From assembly GCA_017645585.1 (NCBI GenBank), contig JAGCOF010000035.1, positions 1 through 64,000 on the forward strand: 64,000 nucleotides of DNA, given 5' to 3'. Of this stretch, positions 9,330 through 18,003 are shown one piece after another. The notes below the pieces were generated by a model. It was not told the origin of the DNA, ran no database searches, and was given only the letters and a program-made list of their open reading frames with translations. The number at the start of each line of letters is the position of its first letter. Position 1 is the stretch's first letter. The position numbers and the translations under genes were made by a program. Source of the stretch: Bacteroidales bacterium (lineage in GTDB: Bacteria > Bacteroidota > Bacteroidia > Bacteroidales > P3).

Positions 9330-10477
9330 GGAAGCTGCTGGGTTTAATGGGCTTAATGGGTATAATGGGTATATTGTCCATTATGCCCATTAATTCCATC
9401 CAAGCCCAAAGCCCCACCGACAGCACAACCCTCTCTTTTCGCGTCAACGGATACCTTTTCTTCTGGGACAACGAATACTTCGGGCGCCGCATCGAAGGCT
9501 ATACCCTGCCTGGCTTCCACCTGACTCCCAAGTTGATTTGGAGCAACGGCAAGCACCTCACCCTCGAAGGTGGGGTCAGCTGGCTGCACTACTGGGGTGC
9601 CCATAGCTATCCCAACACGATGAGCTACGGAGTGCTGCCCGACTATAGCGACACATCGACGTGGATGCATGTCGTGCCTTGGCTGCAGGCCAAGCTGCAA
9701 ATTGCAAAAGGGTTGGAGCTTACATTAGGCTCGATCAACCCCTCAGAAAACCACCTCCTGCCACAACCGCTCAGGAACATCGAACGCGAGATCGCCGCCG
9801 ACCCGGAATGTGGCCTCATGCTGGATGCCTGGAACGACTGGGGGCATGCCAACCTGTGGATTGACTGGCGCGAGTTTATCTGGAACCAGAGTCCGCGTCA
9901 GGAGCGCTTCACCATGGGGCTGTCCGGAAAACTGTTCTTCGACATTCCCTCCACCGACTTTTCCCTCATGCTACCCGCACATTTCATTGCACAGCATGTC
10001 GGGGGACAAGTGTTGGCGCAAACCACACCTATACAGAACAACTTCAACGCCGCCACCGGATTGGGAATAAACTACTACGCCACCGATTATTGGACCATCG
10101 CCATGAAATGCTACGCCATGCTGTACCACCAGCACGGCAACAACGCTGTGCCGTTCACCCACGGCTGGGGACTTTACCCCGAACTCGTTGCCGAATACCG
10201 TAATAGGGCAGGCCTGCAACTCAGCTATTGGCGAGGCGAACGATTTGTGCCGCTGATGGGCAGTTGGCTCTACAGCAACCTCTCGTCGGTCGACGGCACC
10301 ACCGTCTTCGACCGCACCGAGATGCTCTCACTCCGCGCCTGGTACAAGTGGAGTCCCACAGACGAACCCTTCTGTCTGCACATCGAAGGTTCGGCGCACT
10401 ACGACATCGGCGAACGGCAGGTGCAATATTCCGCCGGATGTGTCTTGAGTTTCTATCCTAAATTTCGCCTGCGCTGA
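9326..10477 (+). CDS. Outer-membrane beta-barrel-like protein, unknown function
   Basis: A 383-residue product with a signal peptide ending INSIQAQ, then a body of alternating aromatic/polar strands with an aromatic, positively charged end (SFYPKFRLR), as in outer-membrane barrels. Residues before the cleavage site (LMGLMGIMG) are encoded by a 9-bp repeat array. It starts inside the stop of the thioredoxin gene and ends one base into ribF, so the three genes are one unit. I do not recognise a named family. Confidence 0.7.
   Translation: MRKLLGLMGLMGIMGILSIMPINSIQAQSPTDSTTLSFRVNGYLFFWDNEYFGRRIEGYTLPGFHLTPKLIWSNGKHLTLEGGVSWLHYWGAHSYPNTMSYGVLPDYSDTSTWMHVVPWLQAKLQIAKGLELTLGSINPSENHLLPQPLRNIEREIAADPECGLMLDAWNDWGHANLWIDWREFIWNQSPRQERFTMGLSGKLFFDIPSTDFSLMLPAHFIAQHVGGQVLAQTTPIQNNFNAATGLGINYYATDYWTIAMKCYAMLYHQHGNNAVPFTHGWGLYPELVAEYRNRAGLQLSYWRGERFVPLMGSWLYSNLSSVDGTTVFDRTEMLSLRAWYKWSPTDEPFCLHIEGSAHYDIGERQVQYSAGCVLSFYPKFRLR
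9345..9398. repeat. 9-bp phased array inside a signal-peptide coding region
   Basis: Six 9-bp units: three of the type TAATGGGTA followed by three near-complements (TATTGTCCA, TTATGCCCA, TTAATTCCA). Positions 9353-9369 and 9378-9394 can pair almost perfectly, so the mRNA can fold about 20 nt after the start codon. Confidence 0.85.
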
Positions 10478-11394
10478 TGTTCCAACTCTACGATATAAAC
10501 GGTCCCATAGATGCCATCCGCGAAGATACCGCCATCACTGTCGGCGTCTTCGACGGCGTGCATCGCGGCCACCAGCACCTGCTCTCCCAACTTCCATCTT
10601 TCTCCTCTCACCTTTCACCTCTTGTAGTGACGTTGACGGCGCACCCCTCCTTTGTTCTCGGCCGCCGCGACAGCGAGTATTGGCTCGACGACCCCGAGGA
10701 ACATCTGCGGCTACTCTTCGAGGCAGGGGTAAAATATGTTGCTGTGCTACCATTCACAAAAGAGGTGGCACAAATGACCGCTTGTGAGATGGCGCAGACA
10801 CTATATGAACTGTTGCACATGCGCAGATTGCTCATTGGATATGACAGCCGATTCGGCAACAGAGAGCACGACGACTTCGACCGCCTGCCACAGCTGGCCA
10901 CCGAATTGGGCTTCACGCTGCAGAAAGGGGAGCCTTTCCTCATCGACGGCCACCCCATCAGCTCGAGCCGCATCCGCAACACGCTCACGGAAGGGCGTGT
11001 CGAAGACACCGCCACGCTGCTGGGACGTCCCTACAGCATCAGCGGCACCGTGCAGCACGGGCGCGGCGTGGGACATACCCTCGGCTTCCCAACGGCCAAT
11101 ATCTCGCTGGACAGCACCCGCAAGATGCTACCCAAAGAGGGCGTCTACTTTGTGAAGGTGAAAGGTGACGAGTTAAACGTGAAGGGGATGGCGAATTTAG
11201 GCTCAATACCCACATTTGACATTGACAAGCCTTCTCTTGAGGTGCACCTGATTGACTTCGCCAGCAATCTCTATGGGGAGACCGTTACTGTCGAATTCCA
11301 TCACCGCCTGCGCGACATCGTTCGCTTCAACAACGCCGAAGAGTTGCAACAGCAGTTGCAAGAAGACTTTAACACCTGCCACCGCTATGAATGA
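10477..11394 (+). CDS. ribF: Bifunctional riboflavin kinase / FAD synthetase
   Basis: Makes FMN and FAD from riboflavin. The 305-residue product has the N-terminal nucleotidyltransferase domain (TVGVFDGVHRGHQHLL; SSSRIRNTL) and the C-terminal kinase domain (GRPYSISGTVQHGRGVGHTLGFPTANI written here in two parts: GRPYSISG and HGRGVGHTLGFPTAN). Two 7-bp repeat arrays lie in frame, in the first domain at 10591 and in the kinase domain at 11153. The ATG overlaps the preceding stop by one base. Confidence 0.96.
   Translation: MFQLYDINGPIDAIREDTAITVGVFDGVHRGHQHLLSQLPSFSSHLSPLVVTLTAHPSFVLGRRDSEYWLDDPEEHLRLLFEAGVKYVAVLPFTKEVAQMTACEMAQTLYELLHMRRLLIGYDSRFGNREHDDFDRLPQLATELGFTLQKGEPFLIDGHPISSSRIRNTLTEGRVEDTATLLGRPYSISGTVQHGRGVGHTLGFPTANISLDSTRKMLPKEGVYFVKVKGDELNVKGMANLGSIPTFDIDKPSLEVHLIDFASNLYGETVTVEFHHRLRDIVRFNNAEELQQQLQEDFNTCHRYE
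10591..10625. repeat. 7-bp array in frame within ribF
   Basis: Five 7-bp units (CTTCCAT, CTTTCTC, CTCTCAC, CTTTCAC, CTCTTGT) encode a Ser/Pro-rich patch PSFSSHLSPLV between the first two conserved segments of RibF. The unit family equals the intergenic array at 30583. Confidence 0.85.
11153..11186. repeat. Degenerate 7-bp array within ribF
   Basis: TGAAGG, TGAAAGG, TGACGAG, TTAAACG and TGAAGGG follow each other and encode VKVKGDELNVKG, a loop in the riboflavin kinase domain. Confidence 0.65.
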
Positions 11395-12124
11395 GCTCGT
11401 TGTCACTTTTTTTCAGCAGGACATTGTCTGGGGCAATGCTGAGGCCAACCGCCACTGTGTCGAGGAGACATTAGCCGCCGCACCCAAAAGCGACCTCTTC
11501 GTGGTGCCCGAGACCTTCACCACCGGCTTCGGCGACCACATGGCTGCCTTGGCCGAGGAGCAGGAAGGTCCTACGCTGCAGTGGACCCGCCGCATGGCTG
11601 CACAATATGACCTGCTTTTTGTCGGCACTTGGATTGTGATGGATGCGGGCAAGATATACAACCGACTGCATTGGGTCTACCCCGACGGTACCTTCGGCAC
11701 CTACGACAAAGGACACACCTTCCGGGTCAGCGGCGAGGCCGACCAGATAGCCCGTGGCACACGGCGCGAGGTGTTCGAATGGCGCGGCTGGAAGATAAAA
11801 CCCGCCGTATGCTACGACCTGCGCTTCCCCAAGTGGTTGCGCAACGACAATATGGGCTATGACCTGCTGCTGCTCTGCGCCAATTGGCCCGGCAGCCGCC
11901 ATGAGGCCTGGACCACCCTGCTCAAGGCCCGCGCCATCGAGAACCAATGCTATGTGGTGGGCTGCAACAGGGCCGGCACCGACGGCGCAGGCATACCCTA
12001 CACGGGCGACAGCGCCATCATCGACTACAAAGGCTTCGTGCTCCCCGGCACCACAGCCACCCTCGACAAGGAGAAACTCAACACTTTCAGGGAACATTGG
12101 CCTTTTTACCTCGACTTCGACTAA
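11387..12124 (+). CDS. Nitrilase-superfamily amidohydrolase (omega-amidase / YafV-like)
   Basis: The 245-residue product carries the nitrilase triad: Glu in VPETFTTGF, Lys in YDKGHTF and Cys in KPAVCYDLRFP. This set, with the short length, fits omega-amidases that deaminate alpha-ketoglutaramate and related metabolites in a repair role. The true start is the ATG overlapping the ribF stop; an upstream extension overlaps ribF without homology. The gene abuts mutS2 with no spacer. Confidence 0.88.
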   Translation: MNELVVTFFQQDIVWGNAEANRHCVEETLAAAPKSDLFVVPETFTTGFGDHMAALAEEQEGPTLQWTRRMAAQYDLLFVGTWIVMDAGKIYNRLHWVYPDGTFGTYDKGHTFRVSGEADQIARGTRREVFEWRGWKIKPAVCYDLRFPKWLRNDNMGYDLLLLCANWPGSRHEAWTTLLKARAIENQCYVVGCNRAGTDGAGIPYTGDSAIIDYKGFVLPGTTATLDKEKLNTFREHWPFYLDFD

Positions 12125-14599
12125 ATGGACAATATAGAACAGAAACTTGGCTTCGACCGCATACGCAATCTGGTAGCAGAACAAACCACCAATGCACTCG
12201 CCACGCGCATGGTAGAGGAGATGCGCTTCATGTCCGATTACGAGGTCCTGTGCCACGAACTGCAATTAGTGGAGGAGATGCGCAACATTGTGCTGATGGA
12301 GAACGCCTTCCCGCAGCAGGACTTCATCGACCTCACCCCCATACTGACCCACCTGCACGTGGGCAACACCATTATCCCCTTAGAGAGCCTCTTTGATTTG
12401 AAACTCTCGCTGCGCACCATCCGTGAATGTTACAACTTCCTGGTGTCCGACCTGTCAGACAAGCCGGACTTGCCCGACAAACACAAATACCCCAAATTGG
12501 CCAACCTCGCCATTGAGGTGGAACTTGGTTACGGTGGCAAGAGTTCGCAACTCAACGTCATCAACTCGCTATTAGGCAAACTCATCGACGACCACGGCGA
12601 ACTGTACGACAACGCCTCCCCCGCCCTTGCCGAGATTCGGCGCACTAAGGCCCGCAAGGCTGCCGAGGTGGATGCACAGATCAACCACCAGCTGGCTCGT
12701 GCCAAACGCGAAGGCTGGGCTCCCGAGGGCGCCGAGGTGACCATCCGTGACGGCCGTCCCGTCATTCCGCTGCTCACCACCCACCGCCGCAAGGTCAAGG
12801 GTCTGATACAAGACGAGAGTGCCACACGCCTGACAGCTTTTGTGGAGCCCGCCGAGGTGGTGGAGCTGGGCAACGACCTGCGCGAGCTGGAGTTCGACGA
12901 GCGTCACGAAGTGCAGCGCATCTTGTTGGCCTTCAGCGACCGCCTGCGTCCCCTGCTGCCGCAACTTGAGGAGGCCTACCGTTTCCTGGCCCGCATCGAC
13001 TTCCTGCGCGCCAAAGCCCGCGTGGCCGTAGAGCTGAACGCCAGCGTGCCACAGCTGCACGCCGAGCCGAGAATTGAGTGGCTCGACGCCCGCCACCCGA
13101 TACTCTTCTTGCAGAAAAAAGACGCTGTCGTCCCCTTCAACCTCCAACTATCAACTAACAACTGCCAACTACCAACTAAAATACTAATCATCTCCGGTCC
13201 CAATGCCGGCGGCAAATCGGTGCTGCTCAAGGCTGTGGGCCTGATACAATACATGCTGCAATGCGGCATGCCGGTGCCTCTGCGCCCCACCTCGGAGTGC
13301 GGCATATTCGGCAGCATCTTCATCGACATCGGCGACCAGCAGAGCATCGACAACGATCTGAGCACCTACACCTCTCACCTGCAGAACATGAAAGCGCTAC
13401 TCGCGGAAGCCAAAGAAGACACCCTCTTCCTCCTTGACGAGTTGGGTGGCGGCACCGAGCCCCGTTCCGGTTGCGCCATTGCCGAGGCTGTGCTTGAGAA
13501 ACTATACGAGAAGGGATGCTTCGGAGTGGTGACCACCCACTTCGCCGACCTCAAACTGCTGGCCGACCATCTGCCTGCTGTAACCAACGGTGCCATGCTC
13601 TTCGACACCGACGCCATGCAGCCACTCTACCGTCTCGCCGTGGGGCACCCAGGCTCCAGCTTCGCCTTCGAGATTGCCGAGAGCATAGGATTTCCCAAAG
13701 AAATACTTGACCGCGCTGGAGACAAGGTAGGTCGTGAACAACTCAATTTCGAGCACCAATTGCAGCAACTCGAACTCGACAAACAGGAGATTGCCCGTCA
13801 GCGCGAAGAGCTGCGTGTGGCTGACGATTTCCTCAACGAGGTGACACAGAAATACCAGCGCCTCAATGACAACCTGCAGGCCCGGCGTCATGAGATAATC
13901 AGTAGTGCCCGCCGCGAGGCGCAGCAGATACTCACCGACGCCAACCGCACCGTGGAGCGCACCATCAGCGACATCAAGAGTGCCCAAGCCGAGAAGGAGG
14001 CCACCCAACAGGCCCGCGCACGCCTTGCTGAAGCAACCGAGTTGAATATTAAAGCTCAATCAGAACTAAAAGAACAAAAAGAAAAGCGACAGCCTTCTGA
14101 TAGTTCTTCTCGCCCTGACGGAAACAAAGAGGTGCCTATACAAATCGGCAGTATCGTCCGCATCGACGGCGAAGAGACCTACGGGCAGGTGGTGGAAATC
14201 AAAGGCAAGAAGGCCGTGGTGGAGAGCAACAGCGTCCGCATGACCATCCCGCTCAGCCGCCTGACAGGCACCGCCAAGCAGAAGATACCCTCGGATAAAA
14301 AGACCGTAAACGTCAGCCGTGGCATCTATGATGATATCAACGAAAAACGCGCCAAGTTCAACCCCACCCTCGACCTGCGCGGCAAGCGTGCCGAAGAGGC
14401 CATCAGCGAACTGCACCAATTCCTCGACACCTCCTTGCTGCTCAGCGAGAAGGAGGTGCGTATCCTGCACGGCAAAGGCTACGGCATACTGATGCAGATT
14501 ATCCGCGAAGAGTTGCGCGCCAACCGCGATGTGCGCACCTTCCACCCCGAGCGTCTGGAACTCGGCGGCGAGGGCATCACGGTGGTGGAACTGCGCTGA
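12125..14599 (+). CDS. mutS2: MutS2 family DNA/ribosome-associated ATPase
   Basis: The 824-residue MutS2-type protein lacks the mismatch-binding N domain of MutS. It has the core/clamp helices, Walker A GPNAGGKS (358-365), Walker B LFLLDELGGGTEP, a long coiled coil (about 520-660) and a C-terminal Smr nuclease domain (LDLRGKRAEEA, HGKGYGIL). MutS2 proteins are known to act on branched DNA and on collided ribosomes. Two repeat arrays lie in frame: 9-bp units encoding DLSDKPDLPDK (12449) and five 7-bp units just before the Walker A strand (13143). Confidence 0.95.
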   Translation: MDNIEQKLGFDRIRNLVAEQTTNALATRMVEEMRFMSDYEVLCHELQLVEEMRNIVLMENAFPQQDFIDLTPILTHLHVGNTIIPLESLFDLKLSLRTIRECYNFLVSDLSDKPDLPDKHKYPKLANLAIEVELGYGGKSSQLNVINSLLGKLIDDHGELYDNASPALAEIRRTKARKAAEVDAQINHQLARAKREGWAPEGAEVTIRDGRPVIPLLTTHRRKVKGLIQDESATRLTAFVEPAEVVELGNDLRELEFDERHEVQRILLAFSDRLRPLLPQLEEAYRFLARIDFLRAKARVAVELNASVPQLHAEPRIEWLDARHPILFLQKKDAVVPFNLQLSTNNCQLPTKILIISGPNAGGKSVLLKAVGLIQYMLQCGMPVPLRPTSECGIFGSIFIDIGDQQSIDNDLSTYTSHLQNMKALLAEAKEDTLFLLDELGGGTEPRSGCAIAEAVLEKLYEKGCFGVVTTHFADLKLLADHLPAVTNGAMLFDTDAMQPLYRLAVGHPGSSFAFEIAESIGFPKEILDRAGDKVGREQLNFEHQLQQLELDKQEIARQREELRVADDFLNEVTQKYQRLNDNLQARRHEIISSARREAQQILTDANRTVERTISDIKSAQAEKEATQQARARLAEATELNIKAQSELKEQKEKRQPSDSSSRPDGNKEVPIQIGSIVRIDGEETYGQVVEIKGKKAVVESNSVRMTIPLSRLTGTAKQKIPSDKKTVNVSRGIYDDINEKRAKFNPTLDLRGKRAEEAISELHQFLDTSLLLSEKEVRILHGKGYGILMQIIREELRANRDVRTFHPERLELGGEGITVVELR
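12449..12484. repeat. 9-bp phased array within mutS2
   Basis: Four 9-bp units starting GAC encode the alternating peptide DLSDKPDLPDKH in the N-terminal region of MutS2. Confidence 0.7.
13143..13177. repeat. 7-bp array (NNCAACT x5) within mutS2
   Basis: Five perfect-length units, each ending CAACT, encode QLSTNNCQLPTK, immediately before the strand leading to Walker A. The same CAACT-type units form the intergenic array at 39809. Confidence 0.9.
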
Positions 14600-14621
14600 C
14601 ACACCGCCCAGCCTCCCATCC

Positions 14622-14709
14622 TTCAACGACAGCTCAACGGCAGTTCAACGGTATTTCAACGCTTTTTTCCGTTGAAATACCGTTGAACTGCCGTTGAACA
14701 AGCGTCGAA
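14622..14709. repeat. 11-bp phased array with perfect 27-bp hairpin
   Basis: Eight 11-bp units. Positions 14634-14660 and 14671-14697 are a perfect 27-bp inverted repeat with loop GCTTTTTTCC, identical to the loop at 8041-8050. The array lies after mutS2 and 57 bp before the hydF -7 box. It may terminate mutS2 transcription. Confidence 0.95.
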
Positions 14710-14765
14710 CAGACGGTGTTGGTCAGTAGTTGATAACTTTCTGTATCCATGTGCTTTTTATTTAG

Positions 14766-14773
14766 TACTTTTG
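14766..14773 (+). promoter_or_regulatory. Predicted -7 box directly before hydF
   Basis: TACTTTTG matches TAnnTTTG and ends only 4 nt before the hydF ATG, so a transcript from it would have almost no leader. Confidence 0.6.
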
Positions 14774-14777
14774 CAGC

Positions 14778-15881
14778 ATGAAAAATAATGAGTTGAAACC
14801 GCGTATAGGCTTCTTCGGCCGATGCAACGTAGGCAAAAGCACGATGATCAACTACCTGACGGGGCAGCAGATAGCCATCGTCAGCGACACCGCCGGCACC
14901 ACCACCGACCCCGTGCGCAAGAGCATGGAGATTGGCGGCATAGGGCCCGTGGTGCTCATCGATACCGCCGGCATTGACGACGAGGGCGAGCTGGGACGCC
15001 AGCGCGTGGAAAAGAGTATGGCTGTCTTGGCCGAAGTGGACCTGGCGCTGCTGCTCTACACCGAAGGAGCCTACGGCGAGCCCGAGGAGATGGTGGAACG
15101 CTGGTGCACCGAGCACGGCACGCCGATGCTCAAAGTACTGACCAAAGCCGCTCCCATCGACAAAGAGCAGTTGATAGCACAGATAAAGGAAGCATTACCT
15201 GAGAGTGCCTATCGCGGACGGTCGCTGCTGAGCGACGTGGTGCAACAAGGCGACACGGTGGTGCTCGTCACCCCCATCGACTCCTCCGCCCCCGAAGGGC
15301 GCATGATACTGCCGCAAGTACAGGTGCTACGCGACCTGATGGACCTGCACGCAAGGGCACTGTTCTGCCAACCCGAGGAATTGGAGGTAGACAACAAGAC
15401 GAAGCTGGTAATCACCGACAGCCAGGTGTTTGCCAAAGTGGCGGCCGTGGTTCCCGAAGAGATACCACTCACCTCATTCAGCGTGGTACTTGCGCGACAG
15501 AAAGGGCTCTTCGACGAGTATCTGCGTGGCACACAGACCATCGGCAACCTCAAGGAGGGCGACCGCGTATTGCTGCTGGAGAGCTGCACCCACAACGTCA
15601 CCTGTGAGGACATCGGCCGCGTGAAACTGCCCGCCCTGCTACAGAAAGCCACCGGCAAGCGGCTGCAGTGCGAGGTCATCGGCGGTCTGTCGCCCCTGCC
15701 CACCGACCTGAAGCAGTATGCGCTGGTCATCCAATGCGGCGGCTGCGTCATCACCAAGCAGCAGGTCAAAGCTCGTTTGCTACCGGCATTGGAGGCTGGA
15801 GTGCCCGTGAGCAACTACGGCTTAGCCCTGGCCTGGTGCAACGGCATATTCGACAGAGCAACAAAGATTTTCAGACAATGA
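14778..15881 (+). CDS. hydF: [FeFe]-hydrogenase H-cluster maturation GTPase HydF
   Basis: Scaffold GTPase on which the 2Fe subcluster is assembled before transfer to the hydrogenase. The 367-residue product has an N-terminal GTPase domain (G1 GRCNVGKS 14-21, VLIDTAGID, TKAAPID region) and a C-terminal cluster-binding domain with Cys270 and His272 (ESCTHN) and Cys320/Cys323 (QCGGC), the expected HydF ligands. An in-frame stop lies just upstream, so this ATG is the start. The presence of HydF implies an [FeFe] hydrogenase elsewhere in the genome. It overlaps folA by 4 bp. Confidence 0.95.
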   Translation: MKNNELKPRIGFFGRCNVGKSTMINYLTGQQIAIVSDTAGTTTDPVRKSMEIGGIGPVVLIDTAGIDDEGELGRQRVEKSMAVLAEVDLALLLYTEGAYGEPEEMVERWCTEHGTPMLKVLTKAAPIDKEQLIAQIKEALPESAYRGRSLLSDVVQQGDTVVLVTPIDSSAPEGRMILPQVQVLRDLMDLHARALFCQPEELEVDNKTKLVITDSQVFAKVAAVVPEEIPLTSFSVVLARQKGLFDEYLRGTQTIGNLKEGDRVLLLESCTHNVTCEDIGRVKLPALLQKATGKRLQCEVIGGLSPLPTDLKQYALVIQCGGCVITKQQVKARLLPALEAGVPVSNYGLALAWCNGIFDRATKIFRQ

Positions 15882-16402
15882 TAGACATCAACAAGAAACC
15901 CAACCTAAGCATCATCGTGGCGCAAGCGGAGAACCGCGCCATCGGTCTCAACGGCGACATGCCCTGGCATCTCAGCGGCGACCTCAAACGCTTCAAACAG
16001 CTGACCATGGGCCACCCCGTCATCATGGGCCGCCGCACCTGGGAGAGCCTGCCCAAACGTCCGCTTGTGGGCCGCCGTAATATCGTTTTCTCGCAGAGCG
16101 AGGAATTTGCCCCTGATGGGGCTGAGGTGGTGCGTTCGGTAAACGGTCTCTTCGACCTGTTGAAGGACTGCGACGACGAAGTCTTCATCATCGGCGGCGG
16201 CCGCATCTATAACATGCTGATGCCGTGGGTCAACCGACTCTATATCACCTGGGTGCACAAGGAATTCCCCGAGGCCGACACCTATTTCCCCGTCATCGAC
16301 CTCTCGGAGTTCACCAAGATTAATGAGACAGAGCAAATGATTGACGAGAAGAGCGGATTGGAATTCAGCTACGCAGAATACGACAGGAAGTTTAGCCTAT
16401 GA
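15878..16402 (+). CDS. folA: Dihydrofolate reductase
   Basis: NADPH-dependent reduction of dihydrofolate to tetrahydrofolate. The 174-residue product has the family signatures LSIIVAQAENRAIGLNGDMPWHL, given here as IGLNGDMPWHL, VIMGRRTWESLP, NIVFSQ and IIGGGRIYNMLMP, with the acidic active-site residue in the TWESLP/DMPW region as usual. The ATG overlaps the hydF stop and its own stop overlaps cinA, so hydF-folA-cinA form a compact unit. Confidence 0.95.
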   Translation: MIDINKKPNLSIIVAQAENRAIGLNGDMPWHLSGDLKRFKQLTMGHPVIMGRRTWESLPKRPLVGRRNIVFSQSEEFAPDGAEVVRSVNGLFDLLKDCDDEVFIIGGGRIYNMLMPWVNRLYITWVHKEFPEADTYFPVIDLSEFTKINETEQMIDEKSGLEFSYAEYDRKFSL

Positions 16403-17640
16403 ACGTAACAATCATCAATATCGGCGACGAGCTGCTGATTGGACAGGTCGTCAACACCAACGCCTCGACAATGAGCCGTCTGCTCACCGAGGCGGGCATG
16501 GAGGTGAAACACACCGTGGTGGTGGGCGATGTATATAAAGACATTTGGGTGGCCGTGGACGAGGCACTGCGCGAAAGCGACGCCGTGTTGGTCACCGGCG
16601 GCCTCGGCCCCACCAAGGACGACATCACCAAGAAACTGCTTTGTGAGTACTTCGACAGTGAGCTGGTGGAGAGCGAAGTGGCCTTGGAGAACGTGAAGCG
16701 CATCTTCGCCGCTCGCGGCTACGAGTTGACGCCCGTCAACCGCGCCCAGGCCTTGGTGCCCAAAAACTGCGAAGTGCTCAACAACGACCTCGGCACCGCA
16801 CCCTGCATGTGGTTCAACAGCGACGGCAAAGTGTTGGTGTCACTGCCCGGAGTGCCGTTCGAGATGGAATGGCTGATGCGCAACCGAGTCATTCCCAAAC
16901 TACAGAAGACCTTTAACACAGACGTTATCATCAACAAGAACATCCTCGTGCAGGGCATCGGCGAGAGCTTCCTGAGCGACCTTATCGAGCCGTGGGAACT
17001 GAAACTGCCCGAGAACGTCAAACTAGCCTACTTGCCCGTGGCGGGAATGGTGAAGCTGAGATTAACAGCCAGGTTTCCTAATGGAACCAATCAAACTAAT
17101 TTAAACAGTCTCCTGCCCGAGCTATATAAACTTGCCGGCCAATACATTGTCGGCGAGGACGGCGAGACACTGGACGAATTGGTACACAAGACACTGATCG
17201 AAAAAGGCAAGACTCTCGCCACTGCCGAGAGCTGCACGGGCGGCAACATTGCACGGCTGCTGACGGCACAGGCGGGTGCCTCATCCTATTTCAAGGGTGG
17301 CGTCATTGCCTACAGCAACGAGGTGAAGGAGTGCGCCCTCGGCGTGAAGCACGAGACGCTTGTGGCTCACGGGGCCGTAAGCGAAGAGACGGTCCGCGAG
17401 ATGGTCGAGGGAGTGCGCGAACGCCTCGGCGCCGATTATGCCATAGCCACCACCGGCATTGCGGGCCCAGGCGGCGGAACGCCGGAGAAGCCCGTGGGCA
17501 CCGTCTGGGTGGCAGTATGCTCCAAGGACGAGACCGTCACACAGCTGATGCACTACGGCGACCGCCGCCAGCAGACCATCGATCGCACCACCAACCAAGC
17601 CTATTCCATGTTAATCCGACTGATATGCCAAAAGCACTAA
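16399..17640 (+). CDS. cinA: CinA family protein (nicotinamide-nucleotide amidohydrolase)
   Basis: The 413-residue product has both CinA parts: an N-terminal MoaB-like/COG1058 domain (NIGDELLIGQVVNTN, TGGLGPTKDD, LPGVPFEME) and a C-terminal amidase domain (ATAESCTGGNIA, GGVIAYSNEVK, TGIAGPGGG). Known family members hydrolyse NMN and ADP-ribose-type damage products in NAD recycling. It overlaps folA by 4 bp and the next gene by 16 bp. Confidence 0.94.
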   Translation: MNVTIINIGDELLIGQVVNTNASTMSRLLTEAGMEVKHTVVVGDVYKDIWVAVDEALRESDAVLVTGGLGPTKDDITKKLLCEYFDSELVESEVALENVKRIFAARGYELTPVNRAQALVPKNCEVLNNDLGTAPCMWFNSDGKVLVSLPGVPFEMEWLMRNRVIPKLQKTFNTDVIINKNILVQGIGESFLSDLIEPWELKLPENVKLAYLPVAGMVKLRLTARFPNGTNQTNLNSLLPELYKLAGQYIVGEDGETLDELVHKTLIEKGKTLATAESCTGGNIARLLTAQAGASSYFKGGVIAYSNEVKECALGVKHETLVAHGAVSEETVREMVEGVRERLGADYAIATTGIAGPGGGTPEKPVGTVWVAVCSKDETVTQLMHYGDRRQQTIDRTTNQAYSMLIRLICQKH

Positions 17641-18002
17641 TCACCATACTGCTGCTCATCGTGAGCAACGTCTTTATGACCTTTGCCTGGTACGGCAACC
17701 TCAAACTCACCGAGCTGAAGATCAACACCAGCTGGCCGCTGATACTCATCATCCTCACCTCGTGGGGCGTGGCCTTCTTCGAGTATTCGTTCATGATACC
17801 GGCCAACCGCATAGGCTCGCAGATCAATGGCGGCCCCTTCTCGCTGATGCAGCTCAAGATATTGGCCGAATGTGTCTCGCTGACCGTCTTCACCGTCATC
17901 GTGGCCACCGTCTTCAAGAGCGAGCCCATCCGCTGGAACCACCTCGTCAGCTTCGTCTTCATCCTGCTGGCGGTATTTTTCGCTTTTCTCAAGACCAAAT
18001 AG
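17625..18002 (+). CDS. DMT-superfamily membrane protein, DUF486
   Basis: A 125-residue protein with four predicted membrane helices. It matches the short DUF486 family (FMTFAWYGNLK, SWGVAFFEYSFMIPANRIG, FSLMQLKILAE). Members resemble half-size drug/metabolite transporters; the substrate is unknown. The ATG lies inside the end of cinA; a longer upstream frame is cinA in another register. Confidence 0.9.
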   Translation: MPKALITILLLIVSNVFMTFAWYGNLKLTELKINTSWPLILIILTSWGVAFFEYSFMIPANRIGSQINGGPFSLMQLKILAECVSLTVFTVIVATVFKSEPIRWNHLVSFVFILLAVFFAFLKTK

Positions 18003-18003
18003 C

